Shown: piece by piece, positions 1 through 10,462 of the stretch
Layout: every line of letters starts with the position of its first letter
Position numbering within the stretch: the stretch's first letter is position 1
Translations under genes and position numbers: made by a program
DNA from: Schizosaccharomyces osmophilus
Lineage: Eukaryota > Ascomycota > Schizosaccharomycetes > Schizosaccharomycetales > Schizosaccharomycetaceae
NCBI RefSeq assembly: GCF_027921745.1
Contig: NC_079238.1
Location: 2,046,001-2,110,000, forward strand
Reading direction: 5' to 3'
DNA length: 64,000 bases
Notes under the pieces: model-generated
Database searches by the model: none
Seen by the model: only the letters and a program-made list of their open reading frames with translations
What the model was told of the DNA's origin: nothing

Positions 1-1504
1 AAGACGACTTTCTCATGATATTCTTCACATATGGACTAGACATCAATTCTGATTTTGCAAGGGGTTCGTCTTCAAGGCCAAATAATTTCAATGCTAACTC
101 AGTTGGATCACCATTTTTTGAACGATTCTCAAAAATGTAAGATTTTGCAGAGTACAAAGGCTTCAATATATCCGTACGCATATCAACAGGTAAATAGCTC
201 ATATCCTTGTCAAATTCGGTTCTTTCTTCATCAGATAATTTATTCACTGAGTGATTTTGAATGGGCAACTTGGAAAGATTTCTTAAGAAAACTTGCTCCT
301 GTTTAGGAACCACTAGGTAAGCCTCACCGCTCTTTCCGGCTCTTCCTGTACGGCCGATGCGATGGATATAATCATCAAGACTTGAAGGACTAAAGATTTG
401 CACTACTTGAGAAACATTGGGAAAGTCCATTCCACGGGCAACTACATCGGTAGCAAACAAAACTCCTTTCGGGGCTCTACGGAACTTATCAGTGACACGA
501 CGTCGATCGGTCGTGCTAAGTCGGGAGTGTAGTCCAAAGCATGGGATATTTAAATGACTCCGGAAAAGATCGGCAACGAAATCAACCATTCCAATAGTGG
601 GAAGAAACACAATGATTCGGGGAGATGGCTGTTTAGATAGCTCTCGTAACAAAGACAGAGAGTCATGAAATAAGGAATCAAATTCTGTCTGAACTACAAA
701 TTGAGGTACACGTTCGTGTGTAGGAGGCTCATTAGGATCCAAACAGTTTACTATTTTCATCTTATCCCCAAGGATAACCTCAAAAACATCTGACACTTTG
801 GGCGGCATGGTGGCACTAAAACAAAGTCTTCTAGTAAAAGGACTTGCAACATCGCGATGGATATCTTTAATAGTATCAGCAAACCCCATATCCATTAACC
901 TGTCAGCTTCATCTAGAACAAAAGAGTTGGCAGTTATCGAGTTTCTCACGACAGGGTTTGAGAGATGATCATTCATACGGCCAGGGGTTGCAATTAAGAT
1001 ATTGGCAAGACCTTTTTGAATTGTCCTCTGTTCCATAATCTTCGAGTTGCCGCCAATACAGAAACCAGTTTTGATATTGGTACCTGGTGTGAGCTTTCTA
1101 GCCTCCTCATAAATCTGTATAGCTAATTCACGCGTGGGACTAAGAATAACAGAATGAATTTTTTTGGAATGCAAAGACGGTTTTCCTTTTAGCATGTCCT
1201 TTATTGCAACCAAGAGGAACGCTAAAGTTTTACCAGTTCCTGTTTTCGCCTGTACGACTGCGTTTTCTTGGTTCGAAAGCACTTCTTGAATAACGCGTCC
1301 TTGAACCGAAGTGGCCTTCAAAAATCCATTATCCGCTAAGTTTTTTTTTACAGGATCAGCAATCCCTTTACTTTCAGAAAACAGTACTTCACTAGGTGGT
1401 ACGGTGGATGCCTCTTGGCTAAGTGAAACCGTTCGGTGGAATGAACGAAGCTGTAAAGGACATCTTGATAAAGCGCTCGCGTACCTGAGCGAAAGTTTTA
1501 TCAT
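1..1504 (-). CDS. mss116: Mitochondrial DEAD-box RNA helicase (Mss116 type), 3' end cut by window edge
   Basis: About 501 codons are open without an intron from an ATG at 1504 to the window edge, so only the last few dozen residues are missing. The N-terminus is basic and free of acidic residues for ~25 residues (RYASALSRCPLQLRSFHR), as expected of a mitochondrial presequence. In order follow a Q-motif region (~res 68-76), Walker A AKTGTGKT (~97-104), VLDEADR (~195-202), FSATMP (~231) and HRIGRTGR (~382-390), the complete two-lobe DEAD-box set. Mss116-type helicases remodel RNA during mitochondrial group I/II intron splicing and translation; that role comes from the family. An upstream ATG is not in frame without a stop. 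The gene is divergent from apl3. From memory it has the same neighbour in S. pombe, which supports the mss116 assignment over other mitochondrial DEAD-box proteins. Confidence 0.85.
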   Translation of the reverse strand, partial: MIKLSLRYASALSRCPLQLRSFHRTVSLSQEASTVPPSEVLFSESKGIADPVKKNLADNGFLKATSVQGRVIQEVLSNQENAVVQAKTGTGKTLAFLLVAIKDMLKGKPSLHSKKIHSVILSPTRELAIQIYEEARKLTPGTNIKTGFCIGGNSKIMEQRTIQKGLANILIATPGRMNDHLSNPVVRNSITANSFVLDEADRLMDMGFADTIKDIHRDVASPFTRRLCFSATMPPKVSDVFEVILGDKMKIVNCLDPNEPPTHERVPQFVVQTEFDSLFHDSLSLLRELSKQPSPRIIVFLPTIGMVDFVADLFRSHLNIPCFGLHSRLSTTDRRRVTDKFRRAPKGVLFATDVVARGMDFPNVSQVVQIFSPSSLDDYIHRIGRTGRAGKSGEAYLVVPKQEQVFLRNLSKLPIQNHSVNKLSDEERTEFDKDMSYLPVDMRTDILKPLYSAKSYIFENRSKNGDPTELALKLFGLEDEPLAKSELMSSPYVKNIMRKSS

Positions 1505-2111
1505 TTCAATACCAAAAACCCAAGAATTGTATGAGTAATGGATCAAATAGAAATTTTTTTCTGGTAAGCAAAAATGAAGTTGGATTTTAACGGTGAATAA
1601 GTACTAGGGCTAGCTTAGTGTATTGGGTTGGCTCTCGTTGGTAAATAATGCTCCGCGACATTCCTCTTCGTGTATTTCTTCAAAATACTTGATATTTTTA
1701 ATTAAAAAGAAAAAAAAAAGAAAAAAAAATATTACTTCTATACTAAAAGCTTTTTTGAATACTATAAAACTTAAAACTGAAGCTTCATATTGCCAACTTC
1801 GTACTTCAGAGCGGTTGAGTTCTAGCTACAACGATTTGGTTTTCTTCGACGATCATTCATTCTCGTAATATTTGCAATCAAATACAAAAATTTTTAAAGC
1901 TGTCGTGTTCCAATAAGTCTAAGCAAAACTCATTCAGCAAGGTTCAAGACGGCATTGGAAGAAAGTGAGTGTAAGTCAAAACTCGAGCGTGAAGGAAAAA
2001 CTATGGAATATCCAGGATCGCAAATATTGAGATTTACATATATAAATTGTACTTGAGTTAATATTTGCAACGAAAAAGGGCTGAAAACGGATTAGTTACC
2101 AGATTTCAGAA
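1505..2111. other. Divergent intergenic region mss116/apl3
   Basis: About 600 nt lie between two divergent start codons and must hold both promoters. An A-rich stretch is at 1703-1730, and a TATA-like sequence (catatataaat) lies about 70 nt upstream of the apl3 ATG. The short open frames here show no recognisable protein features. Confidence 0.6.
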
Positions 2112-4721
2112 ATGGTTGTTAATAATCAAATGAAAGGGCTAAAAACCTTTATTTCAGATTTAAGAAATTTGAAGGATAAAGACGAAGAAAAACGAATAAA
2201 TATCGAATTGGCAAAGATACGAGCTAAATTTCAAAGTTCGACACTTTCTGCATACGATCGAAAAAAGTATGTCAGTAAACTCTTGTATATATACATGTTG
2301 GGATATCCAATATCTTTCGGTCATTTGGAAGCTGTCAAGCTTCTTACTGCTACAAAGTATAGCGAAAAACAAATTGGATATCTGGCCGTTGCATTGCTCC
2401 TAAACGAAAATCATGATTTAATAAGGTTGGTCATCAATAGCATCAAGAAGGATTTATTGAGCTTAGATCCATTTAATAACGCTTTAGCATTACACGCTGT
2501 TGCCAACTTCGGGGGTCGTGAAATGTGTGAGACAGTGTATCCAGAGATACAGCAGTTGCTCATGTCTGCCGCAACTGAAAACATTGTACGTCAAAAAGCA
2601 GCTCTCTCTCTGCTTCATATATATAGAAAGTTTTCTGATATAATGGATACGGACTTGCTAGAACCCATAATTATGCTCCTTGATGACGACGATATAAATG
2701 TTTCGCTTGCCGTATCAAACTTTGTGTTCTTAATTGTCTGTAGAGAACCATCTCTACACAGACTTGTTTGTAAAAAAGCTATTCATAAATTGAAATTAAT
2801 TGTTTCTGGAAGAGGATATTCATCGGGCTATGTTTACTACTCTGTTCCATGCCCTTGGTTACAAGTAAATCTTTGCCGCATATTGCTAATTTGCCATGAA
2901 GAGGTGACTGATGAAAGTACAAAGAGGAGTCTCATTAATGTTTTAGGCCGAATGTTGAATATTTTTGAAGATCTTAAAGACACTCCGCATCTTAATGTCA
3001 TAAACGCTATCCTATTTGACGCGATAAAACTTGCATTCGCAATCGACGATACTGGTTCACTTTATCAAAAATGCATGAAATGCCTTGGTGATATGATTTC
3101 CGACAAAGAGCCTAATGTACGATATCTAGCTTTTGATACAACAGCTTATTTGATTTCATGTGGGCATAATTTACCTTCTCTCAAAATACACAGAGATATC
3201 ATATTATCGTCTCTCCGCTTTAAAGATGTCTCTCTTCGTAAAAAAAGTTTAGAACTTCTGTATATGATGTGTGACGCAGAGAATTTCAAATCTATGGTTG
3301 ATGAATTATTGGTATACTTACCCTACCTTGATTCTGTTTCTCAGGAGGATCTAATATCCAAAGTTGCATCCCTTACTGAGATTTACGCCAATGATTATAA
3401 GTGGTACGTGGATGTCAATCTACAGCTTTTTCGTGTTGCTGGGAAATCTGTGAACGATGATGTTTGGCATCAACTTGTTCGCGTTATTGTGAACAACGAA
3501 AGTATTCAGCAATATTCAGTCCGTAAGCTTTTTAAATTACTTCAATCGGATTCAACTCATGATAGTCTCACCAGAAGTGGTTGCTATGTATTGGGGGAAT
3601 ATGGTTATTTAATTGCGAATGAACCAGGAAGCAGTCCACTACAGCAGTTTATTACCGTGTACAAGAAGCTACATACATCATCTATTGGAACTAAAGTTCT
3701 TTTATTAACAGCTTTGTTAAAACTATCAAAATTACAGCCTGATCTACATAAGCGTGTTGCATCTGTTTTCAAACAATATTCTGTAAGTTTAAATACAGAG
3801 GTTCAGCAAAGGGCCTGTGAATATTTACAGCTATTAAGCCTTCCAAGAGAATTCTTGTCCATCGTTTGTGAAGAAGTTCCTGTTTTTACAATTCCCTCGA
3901 AAAAGAATCTGCCATCTATTAGTAACAAGTCAGATGTTTCTTTAAGTGATTCCCTAAATTCGACGAAGGAAATTGATGTTTCTTCTAGTCTTCCTGGATT
4001 TTACCGTCTATGCTGGAGAGACAAAGGTATATTGTATAGGGACTCTCAAGTCCAAGTGGGAGCCCTCATGGAATTTCGCGATTCAAAAGTATGTCTTTCA
4101 CTGTACTTTGAAAACAGAAAAAATGAAACATTCACCTCATTTTCATCTACTTTACTTAGGACATTTCCCAATCTTAAAGTCGACGCATCTTTCACAGATA
4201 CCATATTTTCTCCTGACAAACAATTACAGCAAAGGTTCTCAATTGACCGACTTGACGAGCTATTTGATCCACCTATTATTCGCGTATCATTTTTGGCTGG
4301 TGTAGTTAGATCAGTTAATTTATTGTTGCCTATTGTTTTATCCAAATTTTTACGGCCGACAGTATTTGATAGCTTTACATTCTTCCAAAGATGGGGACTA
4401 ATTGGTGTGGAACGAGAAGCTCAGTTGGCCTTTGGCTTGAATGGTGTACATAGTAAACTTGATGAAAGACGATTGATGAGGATCATTATTGGTCTTCATT
4501 GGGGAATATGCTCAGGAATTGATACGAACCCTAGTAACATTGTTGGTGCCGGTATTCTCCAAGTGAGTGCCCAGAATATTGGTTGTTTACTTCGGCTCGA
4601 ACCTAACTATCAGAACGATATGATCCGTCTATCCATTCGTTCGACGAATACGACTGTTGCAAACGTCCTTGCAACGAGCATGCAAGATATTCTAAAAAAT
4701 TCATTTTATGCGGATTCATGA
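2112..4721 (+). CDS. apl3: AP-2 adaptor complex alpha subunit (alpha-adaptin)
   Basis: Intronless, 869 residues. The start MVVNNQMKGLKTFISDLRN matches the alpha-adaptin N-terminus (typically MKGLxxFIxDIRN); a second Met at residue 7 would also serve. The trunk (~res 10-590) is built of adaptin armadillo/HEAT repeats, including the diagnostic GYLAVALLLNENHDL and NALALHAVANFGGREM segments. A short Ser-rich hinge (~600-635) is followed by a C-terminal appendage domain (~640-869). AP-2 links plasma-membrane PtdIns(4,5)P2, cargo and clathrin during endocytosis; alpha is one of its two large subunits. Length agrees with yeast alpha-adaptins (~870-1000), the difference being the hinge. Nothing is truncated. 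Other AP large subunits (gamma, delta) fit less well at the N-terminus. Confidence 0.9.
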   Translation: MVVNNQMKGLKTFISDLRNLKDKDEEKRINIELAKIRAKFQSSTLSAYDRKKYVSKLLYIYMLGYPISFGHLEAVKLLTATKYSEKQIGYLAVALLLNENHDLIRLVINSIKKDLLSLDPFNNALALHAVANFGGREMCETVYPEIQQLLMSAATENIVRQKAALSLLHIYRKFSDIMDTDLLEPIIMLLDDDDINVSLAVSNFVFLIVCREPSLHRLVCKKAIHKLKLIVSGRGYSSGYVYYSVPCPWLQVNLCRILLICHEEVTDESTKRSLINVLGRMLNIFEDLKDTPHLNVINAILFDAIKLAFAIDDTGSLYQKCMKCLGDMISDKEPNVRYLAFDTTAYLISCGHNLPSLKIHRDIILSSLRFKDVSLRKKSLELLYMMCDAENFKSMVDELLVYLPYLDSVSQEDLISKVASLTEIYANDYKWYVDVNLQLFRVAGKSVNDDVWHQLVRVIVNNESIQQYSVRKLFKLLQSDSTHDSLTRSGCYVLGEYGYLIANEPGSSPLQQFITVYKKLHTSSIGTKVLLLTALLKLSKLQPDLHKRVASVFKQYSVSLNTEVQQRACEYLQLLSLPREFLSIVCEEVPVFTIPSKKNLPSISNKSDVSLSDSLNSTKEIDVSSSLPGFYRLCWRDKGILYRDSQVQVGALMEFRDSKVCLSLYFENRKNETFTSFSSTLLRTFPNLKVDASFTDTIFSPDKQLQQRFSIDRLDELFDPPIIRVSFLAGVVRSVNLLLPIVLSKFLRPTVFDSFTFFQRWGLIGVEREAQLAFGLNGVHSKLDERRLMRIIIGLHWGICSGIDTNPSNIVGAGILQVSAQNIGCLLRLEPNYQNDMIRLSIRSTNTTVANVLATSMQDILKNSFYADS

Positions 4722-5487
4722 AAACCGAAATTTCACTCACTAATATTTATTTTATTCTAAAATACCGAAATTATGCTGAACTGTTGAAGCATAGAAGGTT
4801 ATGTCTTTTAAGAGTTAAAACCAAACTTTGCAAGCCTGCGTATGATAAGGAATCTGTCTTTTGGCGTATATCAGAAAACACTTGTAGGTATCTTCTTTCA
4901 CAGGTTCTATGGGTTCGCCAATCACAGATACTTTCACTGGTTTATTTATGATTAATTAACAAAAGCTTAATAATAACACCGGTTTACGTTTGTGAAAATA
5001 AAGATGTCACGCCTTTTAAGCTCGTATATTGAAGGGAAATAAAGGTTTTGCGCCTTTGTATACTTGATTATGACCTTGCTAAATGTATGGTTGTCAACAG
5101 TGTCCATAGATTCGATTCAGCGGAATTGGAAGCAGAAAAAAGAAAAGACTTCATTCTGAGACAGTCAAATCTTCCAATCTGAATATTCCAACCACAAAAA
5201 ATCATTCTTTACTTCGTTTTTTCAAATTAATATCTTGTATTCCAAGTTATTATACTTAATAGTTTTCTATTTTTACCAAACTAAGAACGAGTCCAAATTT
5301 CTCGAATTGTCTTTTTCATGCTTTGTTTACAATTTGTAATATATATTACTTCAGTCCTATAATATCTGGTAATATTCTACATATCGTGACAATGACAATA
5401 ATGCCAATGAAATACGTAGAAGATCAACATATAATACTCAAAGTGTGAAAAAGAAGGAATAGGAGTTAGGCATTTACTGTTATTAGC
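4722..5487. other. Intergenic region between apl3 and the RINT1-family gene
   Basis: This 766-nt spacer between genes on the same strand holds the apl3 3' end and the next promoter. A 14-bp perfect palindrome, GTAATATATATTAC, sits at 5336-5349, about 140 nt before the next ATG. I see no RNA gene or repeat here. Confidence 0.55.
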
Positions 5488-7518
5488 ATGGTTTTAAGTC
5501 TTAACGACTTCATTGATTTACGGATTCGACAGCCTTATAAGAGAGATGAATTGACAAAATTTGTCCAAGACCTTGAGCAACTGCAGCTACCGGATCTCAA
5601 CTCCTTACCTGAGATTACAGAAGAGGAAAAGCAAATAATACGAGAAGACTTTGAGTATAAAAAGGCAAGAATCGGATTAGACGATGCTTGGCTTGAAGCC
5701 TCAGAACCTGAAGAGCCAGTGCCGATTCTCCGGGATACGGTAGAAATTCTTTTGGAAGTTAAAAATTTTCTTAAAAAAGCAGAAAGTTATAGAGCAGATG
5801 ATAAGATTCATGCTTTGGAGAAGGATTGGAATCGACTATCTATTAAAGAAGACCAGACTGGGATTACACCCGACTGCATTTTTAGCATGACAGAATTAGT
5901 GTTCAAAAAAGAGAAGGAGGAGGGTAATTTGAAGCTAAAAGAGATTATTCGAGAAAGGCTGAAACTCGATTTCAAATGGCCTTCTCTGGATGGTAAAGAA
6001 TACCCACTAACGGTATACAAACGTTTTGCCGACTACCTTCGATCTATTAATGCTTTTTCAATTGGCGACTTTGGACATCCTTTATTCTTGGAAGTTTTTA
6101 CCGAACCCTATGCAAATCAGTTTCGCTACCATTTTATGTCTAAAAGACAAACCAATTTAATCTCAAAACCAGAGTGGTTTTATGAATATCTCTTGAAAAC
6201 TTTTCGCTCTTTAAGGGGCTTCTTCTTTAATCTCAAAAAATGCGAAGCTTTTCCATCCTGTTCTTTACTTACAGTCTTTATTCTCATGCTTAATGACCTT
6301 GTTAAGGAAAAACTTTCTCATACTGCAAAATTTGATGATTATTTAGTTCACTTAACTCACGAAACTCTTCATTATACGGTTCACTTGAAACAATATTTCG
6401 GCTCGAATCATGATTACTTGATAGATTTTCTGTTTTGTCAGCCTTCTATATATGAAAGGTGGCTTAACCTTGAAACTCAACAAATGAATGCAAAACTAAA
6501 TGATATAAAGTCTTCCAAGGATGCTTGGGATATGGCACTTAATCAGGTTAATGACTACAATTTTACGGTTCCAACAAAGACTACTGTTCGTTTTCGAGAC
6601 ATGATGGAATCAACTTATGCTACGCTTCGGTTATTACCTTCTTTCAATTACAAAGTGAATTTCTTTGAAAAGGTTCAGTTGGAACCATTGCAACATTACG
6701 TGCAATGGCTTCATTCTTTCTATGAAGCACATGAAAGCTCCCAAAGCGAAGCATTACCTGGATCGTTACAGCCAACTCGTCAAAGTAAAACTACTGATGT
6801 AGAGCGTATGTGCAAATTGTACAGCAATTTCTATCATTTGAAAGAATGGATAGATGATTATGAAGATGAAGAAATATATATTGAGATTGGAAGTCAATAT
6901 GGTTATAAAGAACATTCTTCGTTTTTCAACATAAAGAATAAAATTGATGCTTTGAAAACAGGATCCTTTCGACTCATCTTACGTGCAGCAATTCAAATGC
7001 TACAGCCTTTAATAAATGACTATGCTGACATCGATACGTGGAGAATAAAAGATCAACCACTAAATGTTGATTTCGCTACATCTTCAGTATCCTCAGAGAT
7101 ACTGAAAGTACAAAATGCATTACGAACACTTCTAAAAAGCTTAGAGAATATTCTATCCGGTGCTTCATTGCGTGAGGTCGTGTACCAGTTAGGAATAGTT
7201 GTTGAAAATTGGTTTGTTAAAATCATTATGTCTCATCAATTTAGTCTTCGTGGTGGTATACAGTTTGCAAGAGATATAATGCAAATATTGTTGGAATTTT
7301 CGTACTACCCCTTATTGACTTTCAAAAAATTGACATCGACAGTTGAACTGCTCTCATTAGATACGGGCAAAGAAATGAGTGTCAAGGATTTTATTATTGC
7401 GATTAAGGATGAAGATCACCAAATTGTTGATCAATTATTAAAAGAAAAAGGGATTGAGCTTCAATATGCAGAAGTGCTTGATGTTCTATATCGACGGGTA
7501 GAGGCATGGAAGGACTAG
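5488..7518 (+). CDS. RINT1/Tip20-family vesicle-tethering protein
   Basis: Intronless, 676 residues, start ATG at 5488 with a stop upstream in frame. The sequence is helical and acidic at the N-terminus. It carries the RINT1/TIP20 C-terminal region, with FRDMMESTYATLRLLPSF-like and ETGSFRLILRAAIQMLQP-like helices and an ending rich in LxVLxRRVxAWKD, typical of the family. RINT1/Tip20 proteins are subunits of the Dsl1/NRZ tether that captures Golgi-derived COPI vesicles at the ER. Length (676) is close to S. cerevisiae Tip20 (701). From memory a RINT1-family gene occupies the same position next to apl3 and pfa5 in S. pombe. The assignment rests on overall pattern rather than a short catalytic motif, so confidence is moderate to good. 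Confidence 0.75.
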   Translation: MVLSLNDFIDLRIRQPYKRDELTKFVQDLEQLQLPDLNSLPEITEEEKQIIREDFEYKKARIGLDDAWLEASEPEEPVPILRDTVEILLEVKNFLKKAESYRADDKIHALEKDWNRLSIKEDQTGITPDCIFSMTELVFKKEKEEGNLKLKEIIRERLKLDFKWPSLDGKEYPLTVYKRFADYLRSINAFSIGDFGHPLFLEVFTEPYANQFRYHFMSKRQTNLISKPEWFYEYLLKTFRSLRGFFFNLKKCEAFPSCSLLTVFILMLNDLVKEKLSHTAKFDDYLVHLTHETLHYTVHLKQYFGSNHDYLIDFLFCQPSIYERWLNLETQQMNAKLNDIKSSKDAWDMALNQVNDYNFTVPTKTTVRFRDMMESTYATLRLLPSFNYKVNFFEKVQLEPLQHYVQWLHSFYEAHESSQSEALPGSLQPTRQSKTTDVERMCKLYSNFYHLKEWIDDYEDEEIYIEIGSQYGYKEHSSFFNIKNKIDALKTGSFRLILRAAIQMLQPLINDYADIDTWRIKDQPLNVDFATSSVSSEILKVQNALRTLLKSLENILSGASLREVVYQLGIVVENWFVKIIMSHQFSLRGGIQFARDIMQILLEFSYYPLLTFKKLTSTVELLSLDTGKEMSVKDFIIAIKDEDHQIVDQLLKEKGIELQYAEVLDVLYRRVEAWKD

Positions 7519-7545
7519 ATAATTTCCATTGATTATTGCGATTTC

Positions 7546-8738
7546 TTAGGAAGAAGTAGCCTTTAAGCGCATTTTATGTAAAAAAGAAGGATTGTATTCA
7601 TAATGCATACCATCGCCAGGTGAACGACGAAATGGCAAAAACCAGTCATACCAACGATCGCCCATTACAGATCTCCAATTCTTTGAATAACCCAAATCCC
7701 AAGGAAGATCGCCTGGATCGCTTTGTACATGAACACGAGTGGTCATTTGCTCGGGGAAAAACACGCTGAAGTGGTAAACCCTCGATTTCCAGTTTCTTCC
7801 CTCATGGCTATTCAAATTTAATAATAGAAAAACAGTTTGGCGAAATAATAAAGCACCCATGAAAAGAGCGCCGAAGCCAGAACTAATAATGTTAAAAAGA
7901 CAAAAAGCAGGGATTTGTAGAAACATACGAAATTAGAACGAAGATCCAGGTTCCTGGAAGGCTTCGATATTCTCCTTTACGAGCATACATTATCGCAGTA
8001 CTAACCAAAACAAAAAGGGATGCAATTGTTCCATAAAATAATAATTGATAAAAGAATTTGTGATTGCTGAAACAGATATCCTTTCCAACACTGGCATCAC
8101 TGTTAGCTAAAAAGGCATCATTAAACAAGCAACATACAACCCACAGTAATGATCAAATTTCTTTACGCATTTCATGCTGACCCTGCTGTGATGAGATCTA
8201 TCTGGCAACCAGCATTTACAGGTTCCGCAAATACGAGGAGCGCCATTTGGACCACATATAAAGATCGGCGCTGTGTTGTTGTAATAGTCCAAATCTTTAA
8301 TTTGTTAGTAGGTTAAAAGACAAGTAGTCATGATGAAGTACTCACTAGTATCACCACAATAGGATGTGTTTGAGATTAGTACTCGAAAATAGCATAGATA
8401 GCTTATTGCGGCACTGCTAAAAAACAAAACCAGGAATGTAACTTTTCGGTTAATATACCGCTATAAAGGGAAACGACTGATCGTTGGAGTTCTTGTAACA
8501 TACCTCCTGCTCCCATAGCCCTGTATCCATGTTTGATCTTAATATTGGAGTTTACTGAACACCATTATAGTTAGAATAATAATTTAAATATGCTCATTTC
8601 CATACCGCATATCAAGGCCACGTAAACCCATACTACATAGCCGGTCACCAGTAAAATCGCAAGTGGGTAAACAACGCCCAGAAACTTTTGGATTTTTGAA
8701 AATTTCAATTGTCTATCAAAGTCTGTTGGCGGCGGCAT
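7546..8738 (-). CDS. pfa5: DHHC-family palmitoyltransferase (Pfa5-like, DHYC variant), six exons
   Basis: Proposed exons, in gene order: 8606-8738, 8500-8554, 8346-8416, 8138-8294, 7929-8090, 7546-7882, giving 304 residues. Two transmembrane helices ([19 protein letters not shown] and [10 protein letters not shown]) precede the Cys-rich domain [15 protein letters not shown]...[10 protein letters not shown], followed by two more helices ([30 protein letters not shown]). The catalytic tetrad is DHYC rather than DHHC, and two usual zinc-ligand Cys positions are Ser ([11 protein letters not shown]). DHYC is known from active yeast Akr1 and fungal Pfa5, so this is probably functional S-acylation machinery of internal membranes. 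The exon 2/3 junction needs an atypical donor (GTTACA); the stronger GTATGT four bases earlier gives a frameshift. It is convergent with the RINT1-family gene, 27 nt away. Confidence 0.8.
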
Positions 8739-9251
8739 ATAAGACTTGTTGTGTCAAATACAGCCGTTGACAAATTTAAGGGCTGTTGTCAAATTAAAAT
8801 GATCAAACACGGAACTCAATAAAAAGGTCTCTACAGTAGTCGAAATTTCCTTCACTAGAATTAGAAAGAAAAAATAAAATGTTTTTTGTTGAAACTTATG
8901 TTTAAATGGTAAGTTCTCCTTTTTTAAACGGACTAGATATTCTTTAGCAGTTTTTACAATAATCTCCTAATTGTAATCCTACGATGATGCTCTTTAACAA
9001 AAAAAATAAATCTTATTGCCGTAGTTCGGTTTACTTGCTTGAGACAAAAGATGGAAATAATATATGCAACCAACCATCCAACTTTTAATGAAGTTGAAGT
9101 TCCTATACCCGAGCAGGCAAGTTCTTAGAACAGTTATAGGAGATTATACTTTCTTCTAAAATTACTGCGCTTATTTCGTTTGCTTTTTATTAGACGACTG
9201 ACATACTCCAAATCAACTAGTACTTTGGCAATCCAACGAAGGTGTTATAAT
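8739..9251. other. Intergenic region: pfa5 promoter and pex10 3' end
   Basis: This 513-nt gap between two minus-strand genes shows no coding or RNA feature that I can support. It must contain the pex10 terminator and the pfa5 promoter. Confidence 0.5.
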
Positions 9252-10242
9252 CTACCGAAGTAAGATTAGCTTCGAAGTGGAGGCAAAAGATCTACACAAG
9301 GGACATTCCGGCTTTGTTTTTGTCCAGTTGTATATACAATGCCAACAATATATATGGCCGCATTCAGTAACTGTAGGTCTATGCATCCATTCCATACACA
9401 AAGCACATTTTCTAGAAGGAGCAGGTATAAAAGAGAAGGCTTCAGAATTCTCTAGAGTTGCGGACTCTAATGACCAAGAGTCGTTGTCTGTTTCTGGTAC
9501 AAGTAAATGCTTGCCTCGTTTTGTATTCTTCAAAATCGATATTGCCAGTCTTATGCAATTGTAAAATAGAAGTAGAAAAAACTTCTTATTTGTAAAGCTT
9601 CTTTCTGAGGTGCCTATTGAAATGTAACGAAGGCCGAGCAAAAGTTGAGATAATGTTCGACAATGATGCTTATTTATGAAAAACAAAAGGCGTATAATGG
9701 AATAAATACGCGACAGAGCTGGCATCCACCTTTTGAAAAAAAGATATATTTTGTTTACTAGTACATCCTTCATAGGCGAGTTGCCTGGATGATCATGATG
9801 TGAACTTTGCACGGAGTTTGTACGTCTGTAAGCTTTCTGTCCCCATTTCTTTGCAAGTAAAAATATTAATTGAAATACTGAATTCAAGAGGATTTCATAA
9901 GTCTTTAGCTTTGGCGATACCCGTTTTAGCCTGTCATTGGAATTCACCAACAATATTTTCGAAACCTCATTACCAAGAGAACCTCGTCCTAAACTCGATA
10001 ATTGATAAAGCAAAGTTGCTAAAACATCGAAAGACTCTTGGGACACGACAGAATTCCAAAAAGGTCTTGGAAAAGTCAGGGTTTTAAATGCTGTTTCTAT
10101 CTGACCTTTTAAGAATTGTGTACATAAATCGTCAATTTCATTTGAAAGTACTGTTTTTGTTAGTTTAGACTAGAGTGTATAAAACAAAATATAATTGGAT
10201 TTTACCGATTTGAAGAGGACTAGCGGAACCGAACAACTCCAT
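9252..10242 (-). CDS. pex10: Peroxisomal RING E3 ubiquitin ligase Pex10
   Basis: Two exons: a 37-nt first exon (10206-10242, MELFGSASPLQI) and 9252-10150, joined across an intron with a CTAAC branch point just before the acceptor, giving 311 residues. The C-terminus holds a C3HC4 RING: CALCMEWMHRP, ECGHIYC, WHCIYNW, CPLCRS (~res 255-300). Upstream is the Pex10 N-terminal membrane region, including SLGNE in place of the conserved TLGEEY. Pex10 works with Pex2 and Pex12 in the peroxisomal membrane to ubiquitinate and recycle the import receptor Pex5. Length fits fungal Pex10 (~300-340). In S. pombe the gene is also called pas4. It is divergent from the lipoate-ligase gene, with ~220 nt shared between the two starts. 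Confidence 0.88.
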
Positions 10243-10462
10243 GAGTATGAAGTAGTAAATCAAAAGGAACAATAGAAGTCTTGGCTATAAAGAAATATTC
10301 TTCGAATTATCCGCCGCTGTACTAAACCAGAATTATTTTTATAAATTTTGATAAAATTGAAGAAAGACGCGAAAATCAAGACAAACCAACTCAGACGAGT
10401 TAAAGAAGATTAGTCCGCAAATATCCAAATAATCAAATATATTACGCTAATAGATATATTCA

